This document shows positions 39,223 through 48,332 of a DNA stretch of 64,000 bases, one piece after another. The stretch is from contig CAZDEB010000002.1 in NCBI GenBank assembly GCA_964504305.1, positions 186,001-250,000 on the forward strand, given 5' to 3'. The stretch comes from UBA11606 sp964504305. GTDB lineage: Bacteria > Actinomycetota > Acidimicrobiia > Acidimicrobiales > Aldehydirespiratoraceae. Made by a program: the position numbers and the translations under genes. The notes below the pieces were generated by a model. The model did not search any database and had not been told where the DNA came from. It saw nothing but the letters and a program-made list of their open reading frames with translations. The stretch's first letter is position 1, and each line of letters begins with the position of its first letter.

Positions 39223-41714
39223 CGTTCGCTCATTGCTCCCGACAGCGCAACCACTCCACGGTGAATGGCTTCGCTGGCCGATCGCGCCGCGGCTCGTGTC
39301 GACGGCTCGAGAGCAACCGCGGCGACCTGTCCGAGCAGATCGATCACCTGTTTCACGTTGCGCACAAAGTCACCAGCGGTCATATCGGACTGACTTTCGA
39401 GCAGGACGGCCAGTGACTCGCCCGAAGCCCACGAGTGGGCAATAGGAGCAAATCCGGCGTCGGGCTGACGGGTTTGGCTCACCCCAGCGGAGCGCTCCGC
39501 CTTGGCCAGATCGGATGCATGGCGTTCGAGAGAGCGGAAGCGTTCGGCTGCCAACCGGCTCGGGAACCAAGGCGCCGGTGGTGCCCCAGGGCTGCGATGC
39601 TCATAGGTAAAGCACGATGCGACCGACGCGATCTCCGCCGGCGACAAACCATCGAAAAGTCCCGAAGCGATGGCGTCGGCGACCAGCAGATCGGCCTCGT
39701 GGTAGATCTTGGCCAGCATCGCCCCCGTCGGCGTTACATCCCAACCATCAAGGTGGTTTCGCTGTCGCAGGACGTCGCAAATGGCGTCGAATTGCCGGGC
39801 GATCGAAGCCTCGTCGCGACGGGCCCGTCGCTCGAGATGTTTGACCTCCTGAACAGCACGGGCGAGCTTGTTGCGGGGATCATCGTGAGCACGGTTTCGT
39901 CGTTGCCGCCGGGCACTGGTCGTCGCTCCCGAGCGCTTCAGGCGCGCCGCAACATCGTGGCGGTAGTCGATTCGTTCTGGTGCCATCGGAAACGGCAGTT
40001 CGATCCGGCCGACCGTGCGAGGGGCATGCTCTACTTCGGCCAGTTCCCAGCGCACCTCTTGGCTGGTTTCGCTGACCAGTCGGATGCGCGCTCGACCGCC
40101 CTTGCGCCAGCTGACGCCCAGTACGGCGAGCCGCAGCCCATCTTCATCCCCGATGACGTCTCCGGGCCGCAAGCGACTCACTGCGTCAGCGACCTCGTCG
40201 GGCGTATCGTCGCTACGCGCGGGTTCGGGAGGCAGATCGCCGACGATCGCCTCGAGTTCTTGAACCTTCGCACTCTCTCGTGCCAGTCGTTGTTCGAGTC
40301 GAGAGATGCCATCGTCGGCCTGGTACTGCGCAAAGGAGCGAGCCAACAGTGCTCGAGCCGCCTCGGGGTCTTGGCGAGCAAGGAGGTTCACCGCCATGTT
40401 GTAGGTCGGTCGAAAGGCCGAACGAAGCCGGAAACTGCTGCTCGCGGCCAGCCCGGCGACCTGATCAAAACGTGTGAAGGGCGACCACGGCACTAGCGCA
40501 TGGCCCCGATCGTCGATGCCGCGGCGTCCTGCACGGCCCGTGAGTTGGGTGAACTGACCCGGCGTGAGGGTTTCGTGGCCTTCGCCAGTGAACTTTGTGA
40601 GCTTGTCGATCACGACGCTGCGGGCCGGGAGGTTGACGCCCAAGGCCAGTGTTTCGGTGGCGAAGACGACCCGGACCAGCCCTTCGGCAAAGCAGATCTC
40701 GACCGCTTCTTTGAACGCCGGGACAAGCCCGGCATGGTGGCTGGCAATACCGCGTTCGAGTCGGCTGAGCCAGGCATCGGCTCCGAGCGCTGCCAGGTCG
40801 TGGGGCGCAAGGCCCGACATTCGCTCCTTTGCGATCGCCCGAATCTGCGCCGCTTGGTCGGCATCGGCGAACCTCGATCCGGCCCGTTCCAGCGTCGCAG
40901 CGGCTTCGTCGCAACCCTTGCGGCTGAATACGAACCAGATGACCGGCAAGAGATCGCGTTCTTCGAGGTAGTCGATCAGCTCGAGTCGTGAAGGCGTGGT
41001 CCAAGGCCCGCGCTGACGCGACCGGCGATCGCTTCTCCCCCGTCGCAGGTCCGGATCGAACTGCGAACCTTCGGGATTGGCATGGCCGTCTACGAGCGTC
41101 GGAACGACCTGAAGCTGGCGTCCCCGCCGATCACCAACGGCGTAGTGGTTGGTCAGTTCGACCGGACGCTGGCGTTCCACAACAACACCCGTGTCCCCGC
41201 GTATCGACTCGAGCCAGCCGGCTAGCTCGTCGGTATTGGAAACGGTGGCCGACAGGCACACGAGCGAGACGTGAGAGGGAAGGTGCAAGATGACTTCCTC
41301 CCACACCGGGCCTCGAAAAGAATCTTCGAGATAGTGCACCTCGTCAAGGATCACGAAGGCCAAGTCGTCGAGGTTGCGCCCCTCGTACAACATGTTGCGC
41401 AGGACTTCGGTGGTCATCACAACAACATCGGCGTCGGGATTGATGGCGTTGTCGCCCGTGAGCAGACCGACGCGCGGGGCGCCAATTCGCTCGGCCAGAT
41501 CGCGGAATTTCTGATTGGACAGCGCCTTGATCGGAGCCGTGTAGAACGCTCGCCGACCGGTTTCGAGAGCCCGGTCGATGGCGTGTTCGGCCACCGTTGT
41601 CTTGCCGCTGCCCGTCGGAGCCGCCACCAAGACCGAACGCCCCGCATCTATATGACCAAAAGCATCGAGTTGGAAGTCGTCAAACGAGAAGCTCCGATCG
41701 CGCCGGCTGGTCAC
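39219..41714 (-). CDS. helY: HelY-type DEAD/DEAH-box helicase (Ski2/Mtr4 family)
   Basis: An 831-residue RNA helicase of the Ski2-like family. Motifs: Walker A 'VLVAAPTGSGKTTVAE', Ia 'YTAPIKALSNQKFRDL', II 'FVILDEVHYLED', III 'LSATVSN', V/VI 'FATETLALGVNLPARSVVI' and 'QLTGRAGRRGID'. The C-terminal helical domain 'DVTPTGAMLAKIYHEADLLV' is as in mycobacterial HelY. It probably unwinds structured RNA in decay or processing. Its start overlaps the tatC stop by 4 bases; tatA-tatC-helY is the conserved actinobacterial order. Confidence 0.95.
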   Translation of the reverse strand: MTSRRDRSFSFDDFQLDAFGHIDAGRSVLVAAPTGSGKTTVAEHAIDRALETGRRAFYTAPIKALSNQKFRDLAERIGAPRVGLLTGDNAINPDADVVVMTTEVLRNMLYEGRNLDDLAFVILDEVHYLEDSFRGPVWEEVILHLPSHVSLVCLSATVSNTDELAGWLESIRGDTGVVVERQRPVELTNHYAVGDRRGRQLQVVPTLVDGHANPEGSQFDPDLRRGRSDRRSRQRGPWTTPSRLELIDYLEERDLLPVIWFVFSRKGCDEAAATLERAGSRFADADQAAQIRAIAKERMSGLAPHDLAALGADAWLSRLERGIASHHAGLVPAFKEAVEICFAEGLVRVVFATETLALGVNLPARSVVIDKLTKFTGEGHETLTPGQFTQLTGRAGRRGIDDRGHALVPWSPFTRFDQVAGLAASSSFRLRSAFRPTYNMAVNLLARQDPEAARALLARSFAQYQADDGISRLEQRLARESAKVQELEAIVGDLPPEPARSDDTPDEVADAVSRLRPGDVIGDEDGLRLAVLGVSWRKGGRARIRLVSETSQEVRWELAEVEHAPRTVGRIELPFPMAPERIDYRHDVAARLKRSGATTSARRQRRNRAHDDPRNKLARAVQEVKHLERRARRDEASIARQFDAICDVLRQRNHLDGWDVTPTGAMLAKIYHEADLLVADAIASGLFDGLSPAEIASVASCFTYEHRSPGAPPAPWFPSRLAAERFRSLERHASDLAKAERSAGVSQTRQPDAGFAPIAHSWASGESLAVLLESQSDMTAGDFVRNVKQVIDLLGQVAAVALEPSTRAAARSASEAIHRGVVALSGAMSER

Positions 41715-42463
41715 GTCCCAGCCGCCGCCTTCCTGGCGCGACGGTTGCGTATTCGGCCGAACAGGATCGATATCTCATAGAAGAGATACATCGGAATCGA
41801 CAACACCATCAGGGTGAAAGGATCGCCGCTGGGGGTGATTACCGCGACCAAGATCACGATGCCGACCGATGCGTATTGTCGGCCGGCCCGAAGAGTCTTG
41901 TTGTCGAGGATCCCCAGAATCTGAAGGAAAATGAGCAAGATCGGGAACTGAAACGCGATGCCGAACGCGACCATCATCTTGACCACGAAACTGATGTACT
42001 CGAGGGGACTGAGGAGCTCCTCGAATTGGTCGACGCCCAAGCCAAAGAGCAAGAAGTCGAGAGCACGGGGAATGCTCCAATAGGCCAGACCGACACCAAG
42101 CGCAAACAGCCCAACTCCCGCGGCGATGAACGGAATCGCGTACTTCTTCTCGTGGGAGTAGAGGCCCGGCGCAATGAACCGCCACAGTTGCCAAAGGATC
42201 ACCGGGATCGCCAAGCTGAGTCCGCCATAGCCGGCGACGGTCAACTTTAGGCTGAACGGTTCGAACGGGCTTCGCACATACAACTTGCACTCTTGGTCGA
42301 CCGGCAAGATCTTGCAGTAGGGCTCGAGCAGAAGCTCGATGATGTGGTCGTAGAGAATCCACGCAACGATCGCACCGATACCGACTGCCAAAAAAGAGAT
42401 GATGAGACGACGGCGTAGCTCCGCCAAGTGTTCCATCAAAGTCATTCGAGCCTCGTTGGCCAT
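41711..42463 (-). CDS. tatC: Twin-arginine translocase subunit TatC
   Basis: A 250-residue integral membrane protein with six transmembrane segments. Family signatures are 'MTLMEHLAELRRRLIISFLA' at the N-terminus, 'FEPFSLKLTVAGYGGLSLAI' and 'PVILWQLWRFIAPGLY', with 'ALGVGLAYW' and a C-terminal 'PSGDPFTLMVLSIPMYLFYE'. TatC recognises the RR signal of folded exported proteins. It lies 3 bases after tatA. Confidence 0.97.
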   Translation of the reverse strand: MANEARMTLMEHLAELRRRLIISFLAVGIGAIVAWILYDHIIELLLEPYCKILPVDQECKLYVRSPFEPFSLKLTVAGYGGLSLAIPVILWQLWRFIAPGLYSHEKKYAIPFIAAGVGLFALGVGLAYWSIPRALDFLLFGLGVDQFEELLSPLEYISFVVKMMVAFGIAFQFPILLIFLQILGILDNKTLRAGRQYASVGIVILVAVITPSGDPFTLMVLSIPMYLFYEISILFGRIRNRRARKAAAGT

Positions 42464-42466
42464 TTG

Positions 42467-42823
42467 TTACAGGTCTCCGTCGGCTTCCGCTTGCCCAGTC
42501 TCGCCGGTGCCAGCATCGCCAGTGGCGGCATCGCCAGCACCAGCATCACCCGCGACGGCATCGCCGGCTTGGTCCTGGGCCGCGGCTTCGGCCCGCTTCT
42601 TGGCCCGTAGCTCCTCGCTTCGCACCATGAAATCGGACTCGACTTCTTTGAGCGGCTCCTGCATGGCTTCGCGCATCTCGCGCTGAAAGCCACCCGAAAC
42701 GCGGCGGATCTCGGCCATGGCTTTGCCGACTTGGCGAGCCGCGTCGGGCAGCTTGTTTGGTCCGAGAACTATCAAAGCGACGAAGAAGATCACCAAGATC
42801 TCGGGACCACCAAGATTACCCAT
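42467..42823 (-). CDS. tatA: Twin-arginine translocase subunit TatA/TatB
   Basis: A 118-residue protein with one membrane helix ('PEILVIFFVALIVLGP', residues 7-22), the hinge 'GPNKLPDAARQVGKAM' and an amphipathic helix. The long 'GGFQREMREAMQEPLKEVES' extension is more TatB-like, and actinobacterial annotation varies between TatA and TatB. The tail is an Ala-Gly-Asp low-complexity repeat ('GDAVAGDAGAGDAATGDAG'). It provides the translocation pore or TatC partner. Confidence 0.9.
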   Translation of the reverse strand: MGNLGGPEILVIFFVALIVLGPNKLPDAARQVGKAMAEIRRVSGGFQREMREAMQEPLKEVESDFMVRSEELRAKKRAEAAAQDQAGDAVAGDAGAGDAATGDAGTGETGQAEADGDL

Positions 42824-42832
42824 GAACAGACT

Positions 42833-43093
42833 CTACCGACGCCGCTCGGACACGAGCCATCGACGCGGCCCAATCGCAAGCCGCGACGAAGCATCGGCGC
42901 GGGTTCGTTCAGCTCGAAGTCGCACGTCGTTGGCCCGCCGACTGAGTTCGTCGGTGGCTACGGCGGTTGCGACGACACGGCGCAGAGAAGCGCGAAGCAA
43001 AATTGCCTCCCGCTCAAGCGAACGTAATGCCAAGGTGAGCGCGATTACGGTTACAACGCTTGCCGTCGCCGGGAACATCAACGTCCAGCTCAT
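42833..43093 (-). CDS. Small single-pass membrane protein, hypothetical
   Basis: An 86-residue protein: one N-terminal hydrophobic helix ('FPATASVVTVIALTLAL') then a basic amphipathic region ('EREAILLRASLRRVVATAVA') likely to be coiled. It lies between the zinc-ribbon gene and tatA, on the same strand. The start is ATG at 43093 (or 10 codons upstream). No family recognised; its place suggests a role at the membrane with the Tat system, without proof. Confidence 0.6.
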   Translation of the reverse strand: MSWTLMFPATASVVTVIALTLALRSLEREAILLRASLRRVVATAVATDELSRRANDVRLRAERTRADASSRLAIGPRRWLVSERRR

Positions 43094-43141
43094 GACAAGA
43101 CCATAGTGAACCGGCGTCGCCAACCGGGTGACAACCCAGGC

Positions 43142-43474
43142 TCAGGTCTCGAGAAGGTGGTTGAGAGCCTTGGTCCACGACGTGGAGTCGTGCAACTTGT
43201 CGTGGAACTCGAGTAGGTCGTCGTGGCTGATCGGGCGCCCGGCCTTCATCTCGGCCAGCTCTGCGGGAAGCGACCACGTGTCCATGGCAACCCCGGAAGC
43301 GACGAGCAAGTCGATCGTGCGCGGCTCGGCGCTCTTGACCACCGTCATGCCGCACTCGGGGCACTTGAAGGAGTATTCGCCGCGGTTGTCGTTGATGCAA
43401 ACCCGAACGCGAACATCGGCTGTGGTGAGCTCGACGTCTCCGCAGGTTTCGCAGCTCGCCCGAATCGTAGCCAT
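43142..43474 (-). CDS. Zinc-ribbon protein, hypothetical
   Basis: A 110-residue protein with a two-part zinc ribbon: 'ASCETCGDVELTTADVRVRV' (CxxC) and 'YSFKCPECGMTVVKS' (CxxC), followed by a helical C-terminus ('SHDDLLEFHDKLHDSTSWTK'). The ATG at 43474 gives 'MATIRASCETCGD'; the longer frame to 43615 runs into the promoter of the divergent GDPD gene. I know similar conserved actinobacterial proteins without function. Confidence 0.8.
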   Translation of the reverse strand: MATIRASCETCGDVELTTADVRVRVCINDNRGEYSFKCPECGMTVVKSAEPRTIDLLVASGVAMDTWSLPAELAEMKAGRPISHDDLLEFHDKLHDSTSWTKALNHLLET

Positions 43475-43641
43475 ATGAAAATCAGACCTCAGTGTCTTTG
43501 CCCGTGTGCTCAATTCCATCGGCACGCGCGGGTCGTAATTTGAGGGTCGCCAGGCCCGGTTTACGTAGGTCATTCGGACCAGATGCCACCCAAGTCGGGC
43601 CGGGTATGCCCACATCGGACAGAAGTGGCACTGTTGTGGTC

Positions 43642-44349
43642 ATGCCGACGCGGATCGAAGCCTTGTGGAGTCCGCCCGTGCTGTTTGCGCACCGTGGGGC
43701 CAAGGCCAACGCCAAGGAAAACACCATCGAAGCGTTCACCCTTGCGGAACGACTCGGAGCGACCGGCCTCGAAACCGACGCTTGGCTTACCCGAGACGGC
43801 GAGGTCGTACTGGATCACGATGGATGGCACCGGTGGTTTCCGCGCCGATGGATCGCATCGGTCGACCGGGCCAAGCTGCGCAGCCATATCCCGACTCTCT
43901 CGGAGTTCTACGAGAAAGTTGGGGTGGAGATGCCCCTGAGCATCGACATAAAGGACCCGGCAGTGTTTTCGTCACTCGTGAGCCAAGCTCGTGCTCGAGG
44001 CGCGTCAGAGAACCTTTGGCTTTGTCACCCCGACCTCGAATTGTTGCGGGCATGGCGCGACGAAGCTCCCGAGGTGCACTTGGTCAACAGCACCGATCTC
44101 CAACGCCTACCGTTTGGCCCCGAGCGGCGGGCCGCCGAACTCGCGGCGTCTCGGATCGATGCGATCAATCTGCGTCAGCAGCATTGGACCGCAGGACTAA
44201 CCACTCTCTTCCACCGCTTCGGTGTCTTGAGTTTCGGTTGGGACGCTCAGCACGAACGCCAGATCGCCAACCTCATCGACATCGGAATCGACGCTCTCTA
44301 CAGCGACTATGTCGACCGTATGGTGGCGGTTGCTGCCGAGTACCGCTGA
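43642..44349 (+). CDS. Glycerophosphodiester phosphodiesterase (GDPD family)
   Basis: A 235-residue protein with the GDPD signature 'LFAHRGAKANAKENTIEAF' (HRG), the metal-binding 'LETDAWLTRDGEVVLDHD' with the second His replaced in position by 'DHDGWHRWF', and 'MPLSIDIKDPAVF'. It hydrolyses deacylated phospholipids to glycerol-3-phosphate plus alcohol. No signal peptide is seen, so it is probably cytoplasmic. The start ATG is 167 bases from the divergent zinc-ribbon gene. Confidence 0.9.
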   Translation: MPTRIEALWSPPVLFAHRGAKANAKENTIEAFTLAERLGATGLETDAWLTRDGEVVLDHDGWHRWFPRRWIASVDRAKLRSHIPTLSEFYEKVGVEMPLSIDIKDPAVFSSLVSQARARGASENLWLCHPDLELLRAWRDEAPEVHLVNSTDLQRLPFGPERRAAELAASRIDAINLRQQHWTAGLTTLFHRFGVLSFGWDAQHERQIANLIDIGIDALYSDYVDRMVAVAAEYR

Positions 44350-44362
44350 CTCGTACTTTCGT

Positions 44363-45028
44363 TTAGAGAAAGCCGAGATCGCCTATGGGCCAAACTTTTA
44401 GGAATGCTCGTCCCACAACAGTCTCTTCGCGGATGGGACCAAACGCGCGGCTGTCGGTGCTGTTGTCGCGGTTGTCGCCCATGACGAAGTACCAGCCGTC
44501 GGCGAGGGTGCATCGATCCGGGGCCGGGGAATTGGCACAACCCTCGCTAACAATGGCCGGACCCAGTGGGATTGTTGGGACACCCTCGACGTAGGGCTCG
44601 TGGAGCAGCACGCCGTCTATGAATACCTCGCCGTTTGCGAGGCTCACCGTTTCGCCTGGCACCGCGATGACGCGCTTGATGAAGTCTTCGATATCGCCAC
44701 CAGCTCCCGGCGGCTTTTCGAACACGATTACATCGCCTCGGTGGATATCGCCTATCCGGTAGCTGAGCTTGTTTACCAACACCCGGTCATCGATGTGAAG
44801 GGTGTTCTCCATCGACCCCGACGGAATGTAGAACGCCTGCAACAAGAACGCCTTGATAACGAGAGCGACGGCCAGCGCCCCGACGGCCACGGCTACCCAC
44901 TCGATGAGCGTGCGGATCTGCGACTCGATACCTCGGCCGTTGTTGTCGCCATCGGCCGGCTCGGGCGTTTCGTCAGCCCAGAACGTCGGTTCTGGGCTGG
45001 GCGGCGAGCTGGGATCGGAATTAGGCAC
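44363..45028 (-). CDS. lepB: Signal peptidase I
   Basis: A 221-residue membrane serine protease that removes signal peptides. The anchor helix is 'WVAVAVGALAVALVIKAFLL' (44-63). The nucleophile is Ser72 in 'YIPSGSMENTL' and the general base Lys118 in 'EDFIKRVIAVPGE'. The late 'YFVMGDNRDNSTDSR' box is conserved. An acidic cytoplasmic N-terminal tail of 40 residues precedes the helix. It lies 45 bases downstream of pafC on the same strand, close to the Tat genes. Confidence 0.96.
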   Translation of the reverse strand: MPNSDPSSPPSPEPTFWADETPEPADGDNNGRGIESQIRTLIEWVAVAVGALAVALVIKAFLLQAFYIPSGSMENTLHIDDRVLVNKLSYRIGDIHRGDVIVFEKPPGAGGDIEDFIKRVIAVPGETVSLANGEVFIDGVLLHEPYVEGVPTIPLGPAIVSEGCANSPAPDRCTLADGWYFVMGDNRDNSTDSRAFGPIREETVVGRAFLKVWPIGDLGFL

Positions 45029-45073
45029 GTGAGGACCCTATCGGCGCGGAAGAGCTTGTCTTGACATGTCTGG

Positions 45074-46021
45074 TCATCGATAACGAGCCAGGACGCGGGC
45101 CGCGGCATCAGCACGAACCGAATCACCGATCGGACGGTCGACCGCGAGTATCTCGGCATCTCCGCCAAGTCGAAGCAGTAGGCGTTCGAGCCACGGTTGA
45201 GCGACAACAGCCAGCCGCACGTCGACGAAGTCGCCGTGATCGTCGACCGACTCGACCGGGTACTGCTCGATGACCCAACGACCCCGCTCACCGAGCCGCA
45301 ACGTAACACGCGGATCGTCTCCTGCGGGACTGAAAGCGGCGTCGACGGTGGATACCTCTGAGCCAGCAGGGAGAGTCGTCGCGGCCACACTGCGGATCCG
45401 GTCGATACGAAACACTCGTTCCCCCTTGGCACGGTGGCACCATCCGCTGAGATACCAGTTGCCCTGATCGCTGAACAGGCGGGTCGGATCGACGAATCGT
45501 TGTGTTAGTTCGTCGCGGCCATACGCGTAGTATTCGAGCTCGACTTGCGTTCGATTAGCGATTGCTTCGCGCAGGGTTGTGAGGGTGTCGGAAGGCGCGT
45601 GGCCGAGTCGGACCTCGACCGCCTGCTGAGCACCTTCGCCCAAGGCGGTACCCAGCTTGAGCAATGCCGAAAAGAGCGGAGAGGATTCTTCGGTATCGGT
45701 CAGGGCGAGAACGGTACGACCGGCGGTGAGCAGACGAGCGCCCTCGGTCGCCGAGAGTTTCAACGGCCGCGCAAACCAATCTGCGTATCGGATCCGTACC
45801 CGGCCGTCGCTGACTTCGACCTCGATAAGCGAGTCGGGGGTAAAGGGATGAACACCAACGAAGAAGACCACCTCTTGCAAGTCGTCGAGCAGTTGTGCTC
45901 GCGGATAAGCAAACCGTTCGACGATGTCGTCGAGAGATGCGCCGTCGTCTTGGCTCGCGACCCACGGGATGACCGACAAGAGTCGGGCCAGACGGTCTCG
46001 GGCGGTGAGTCGGGCGCTCAC
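45074..46021 (-). CDS. pafC: WYL-domain transcriptional regulator PafC
   Basis: A 315-residue regulator: an N-terminal helix-turn-helix-like part ('LARLLSVIPWVASQDDGASL' onwards), a WYL domain ('QGNWYLSGWCHRAKGERVF') and the WCX C-terminal extension. In mycobacteria PafB and PafC form a heterodimer that activates the LexA-independent DNA-damage response. The GTG at 46021 overlaps the pafB stop by 4 bases (GTGA), as is usual; GTG at 46039 is an alternative. Confidence 0.93.
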   Translation of the reverse strand: MSARLTARDRLARLLSVIPWVASQDDGASLDDIVERFAYPRAQLLDDLQEVVFFVGVHPFTPDSLIEVEVSDGRVRIRYADWFARPLKLSATEGARLLTAGRTVLALTDTEESSPLFSALLKLGTALGEGAQQAVEVRLGHAPSDTLTTLREAIANRTQVELEYYAYGRDELTQRFVDPTRLFSDQGNWYLSGWCHRAKGERVFRIDRIRSVAATTLPAGSEVSTVDAAFSPAGDDPRVTLRLGERGRWVIEQYPVESVDDHGDFVDVRLAVVAQPWLERLLLRLGGDAEILAVDRPIGDSVRADAAARVLARYR

Positions 46022-46911
46022 TGCTGAGCCTCGAGCCACTCGATGAGATCGGCGCGAAGCTCTGGGGGTTCGAGGACCTCGGCGTGTTCAAGGAAGCTGA
46101 GGACAAAGGACCGAAACGCTTCGACGTTTCGCACCTGAAGGGTTGCGACTACCGAACCGTCAGCACATTCTTCGACGGGGCCGAGCATGTGGCGCGCCCA
46201 CGCCGCCTGATCGGCATCCACGGCAACGCGAGCCGAAGTAGCTGGACCATCGCCGAGTTCCCAGCCGCGCAAGTCGAGCGGGTCCGATGCCGGCCCGATG
46301 TTTTCCTCGGCCTGGCCGGCCAACTGCACGACCCCCTCGATTCTGTCGACGCGGTACAACCGCTCGCCGGAGCGCACTCGATCCCAACCTTGGAGGTACC
46401 AGTGCCCACGGCTGAACGAAAGCCGCCAAGGCTCGGCCACACGCGGCGTGCCGCCGTAGCCGAACGAAACCGCTCGACGATCCGCGGCGGCCCCGATCAG
46501 CACGGCCAGCGAGTCGGTAAAGGGCACGTTGCCCAGACGCTCGGCAGCCGAGTCGGGCTGGACCGCTCCCAACTTCACCAGGCCGTCATCACCTCCGTCG
46601 AGGCGAACCAGGTTGGTCGCAAGATGCAACGCGGCCAGTTCGTCGGGATCGAATCGCAAATCGGCACCCGCGTATTCGTCGCGCAACAACCGATATCCGT
46701 CGATGGGCGGGTCGACGCCGGGCACGGCTTGGACCCGCAACGGGATTCCCATACTGCGCAGGTCGTCCTTGTCTCGCGCAAATGAGCGCTGAAACGATGC
46801 CTTGGCCTCGGGGTATCCGCCCACGCGAACCCGCAGCTCTTCGGCCGTCAGAGGGCGATCAGCGTGCAGTAGAGCCGCAGTGAGGTTCAACAGGCGTTCG
46901 AGTTTGTCCAT
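46018..46911 (-). CDS. pafB: WYL-domain transcriptional regulator PafB
   Basis: A 297-residue partner of PafC. The N-terminal winged-helix part begins 'DKLERLLNLTAALLHADRPL', and the WYL core reads 'WRLSFSRGHWYLQGWDRVRS' and 'ERLYRVDRIEGVVQL'. It lies 7 bases downstream of pafA, matching the mycobacterial order pafA-pafB-pafC. Binding of single-stranded DNA by WYL domains is the proposed activating signal in the known system. Confidence 0.94.
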   Translation of the reverse strand: MDKLERLLNLTAALLHADRPLTAEELRVRVGGYPEAKASFQRSFARDKDDLRSMGIPLRVQAVPGVDPPIDGYRLLRDEYAGADLRFDPDELAALHLATNLVRLDGGDDGLVKLGAVQPDSAAERLGNVPFTDSLAVLIGAAADRRAVSFGYGGTPRVAEPWRLSFSRGHWYLQGWDRVRSGERLYRVDRIEGVVQLAGQAEENIGPASDPLDLRGWELGDGPATSARVAVDADQAAWARHMLGPVEECADGSVVATLQVRNVEAFRSFVLSFLEHAEVLEPPELRADLIEWLEAQQ

Positions 46912-46918
46912 CAGTGAC

Positions 46919-48277
46919 TCACAAGGAAGCGATCAGCTTTTCGACCCGCTCGTCGTGGGACTTGAACGGGTCTTTACACAACACTGTGCGCTGGGCCTGG
47001 TCGTTGAGCTTCAGGTGGACCCAGTCGACCGTGTAGTCGCGTCGTTGTTCCTTGGCGCGTTTGATGAACTCGCCTCGAAGTCGCGCCCTTGTGGTCTGGG
47101 GAGCGTGCTCGACGGCGTGGGAAATCTCGGTATCGGTCACGATTCGTTCGACCATCCCCTTTCGCTGCATACGATAGAAGAGCCCCCGGTCTCGGTTGAC
47201 GTCGTGATACTGCAGATCGACCAACGCCACCCGAGAGTCGCTCAGTTCGAGGCCATGGCGTTGGCGATACGCGTCGATGAGCTTGTACTTGATCACCCAG
47301 TCAATCTCGCGATCGAGTTTGAGCGGATCGTCGGCGATGGTCGTGAGACAGTGTTCCCACATTTGCAAGGCCATCTTCTCGTTGTCGTCGAGGTCGTGGT
47401 GTTCGGCAAAGCGAAGAGCCCGGTTGAGATACTCCGACTGGATATCGAGCGCCGAAGCTTCACGTCCGTTGGCCAGTCGGACCCGTCGGGTACAGGTCAT
47501 GTCGTGGCTGATCTCGCGGATGGCCCGAATTGGATTCTCGAGGGTCATGTCTCGCAGGACCACCTGGGGTTCTTCGAGCATCCGAAGCATCAGCGAGCAG
47601 GCGCCGACCTTCAAGAAGGTGGTGTATTCGCTCATGTTGGAGTCGCCAACGATCACGTGCAGACGCCGGTACCGCTCGGCGTCGGCGTGAGGTTCGTCGC
47701 GAGTGTTGATGATGGGGCGACTTCGGGTCGTGGCCGACGAAACGCCTTCCCAGATATGTTCGGCTCGTTGGCTCACGCAGTACATCGCGCCGCGGGCCGT
47801 CTGCAAGACCTTCCCGGCCCCGGCGTAAATTTGCCGACTGATCAAGAACGGGATGAGCACCTCGGCGTAAGACGAGAAATCGTCGCGACGACTGGTGCAG
47901 TAGTTCTCGTGGCAGCCGTAGCTGTTGCCCGCCGAGTCGGTGTTGTTCTTGAACAAGTAGACGTCGCCGTGCACGCCTTCGTCACCGAGGCGCTGCTCGG
48001 CGCTGGTGAGCAACTGCTCGAGGATCCGCTCCCCTGCTTTGTCGTGAACCACCAAGTCGTAGATGGAGTCACACTCGGGCGTCGCGTATTCGGGGTGGCT
48101 ACCCACGTCGAGATACAGGCGGGCTCCGTTACCCAAAAAGACGTTGCTGCTGCGGCCCCACGATACGACGCGGCGAAAGAGGTAACGCGCTACTTCGTCG
48201 GGGCTGAGGCGACGTTGTCCGTGTAACGTGCAGGTGACGCCGTACTCGTTCTCGATGCCGAAGATTCTCCGCTGCAC
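46919..48277 (-). CDS. pafA: Pup-protein ligase PafA
   Basis: A 452-residue ligase that joins the C-terminal Glu of deamidated Pup to substrate lysines. The N-terminus 'MQRRIFGIENEYGVTC' carries the essential Glu9, and 'LYLDVGSHPEYATPECDS', 'LFKNNTDSAGNSYGCHENY' and 'SATTRSRPIINTRDEPHADA' are near-identical to mycobacterial PafA. It has the same glutamine-synthetase-like fold as Dop but lacks the Dop loop. It is separated from prcA by an unusual membrane-protein gene. Confidence 0.98.
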   Translation of the reverse strand: MQRRIFGIENEYGVTCTLHGQRRLSPDEVARYLFRRVVSWGRSSNVFLGNGARLYLDVGSHPEYATPECDSIYDLVVHDKAGERILEQLLTSAEQRLGDEGVHGDVYLFKNNTDSAGNSYGCHENYCTSRRDDFSSYAEVLIPFLISRQIYAGAGKVLQTARGAMYCVSQRAEHIWEGVSSATTRSRPIINTRDEPHADAERYRRLHVIVGDSNMSEYTTFLKVGACSLMLRMLEEPQVVLRDMTLENPIRAIREISHDMTCTRRVRLANGREASALDIQSEYLNRALRFAEHHDLDDNEKMALQMWEHCLTTIADDPLKLDREIDWVIKYKLIDAYRQRHGLELSDSRVALVDLQYHDVNRDRGLFYRMQRKGMVERIVTDTEISHAVEHAPQTTRARLRGEFIKRAKEQRRDYTVDWVHLKLNDQAQRTVLCKDPFKSHDERVEKLIASL

Positions 48278-48332
48278 AACGCCAACCTAACGGGCCGGCG
48301 GCCTGAGCGGTGGCAGTCCCGTAGAACCGCTC

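Noticed and set aside
46802..48226. 474-codon plus-strand frame
   Set aside because: Exactly antisense to pafA, which is near-identical to known ligases.
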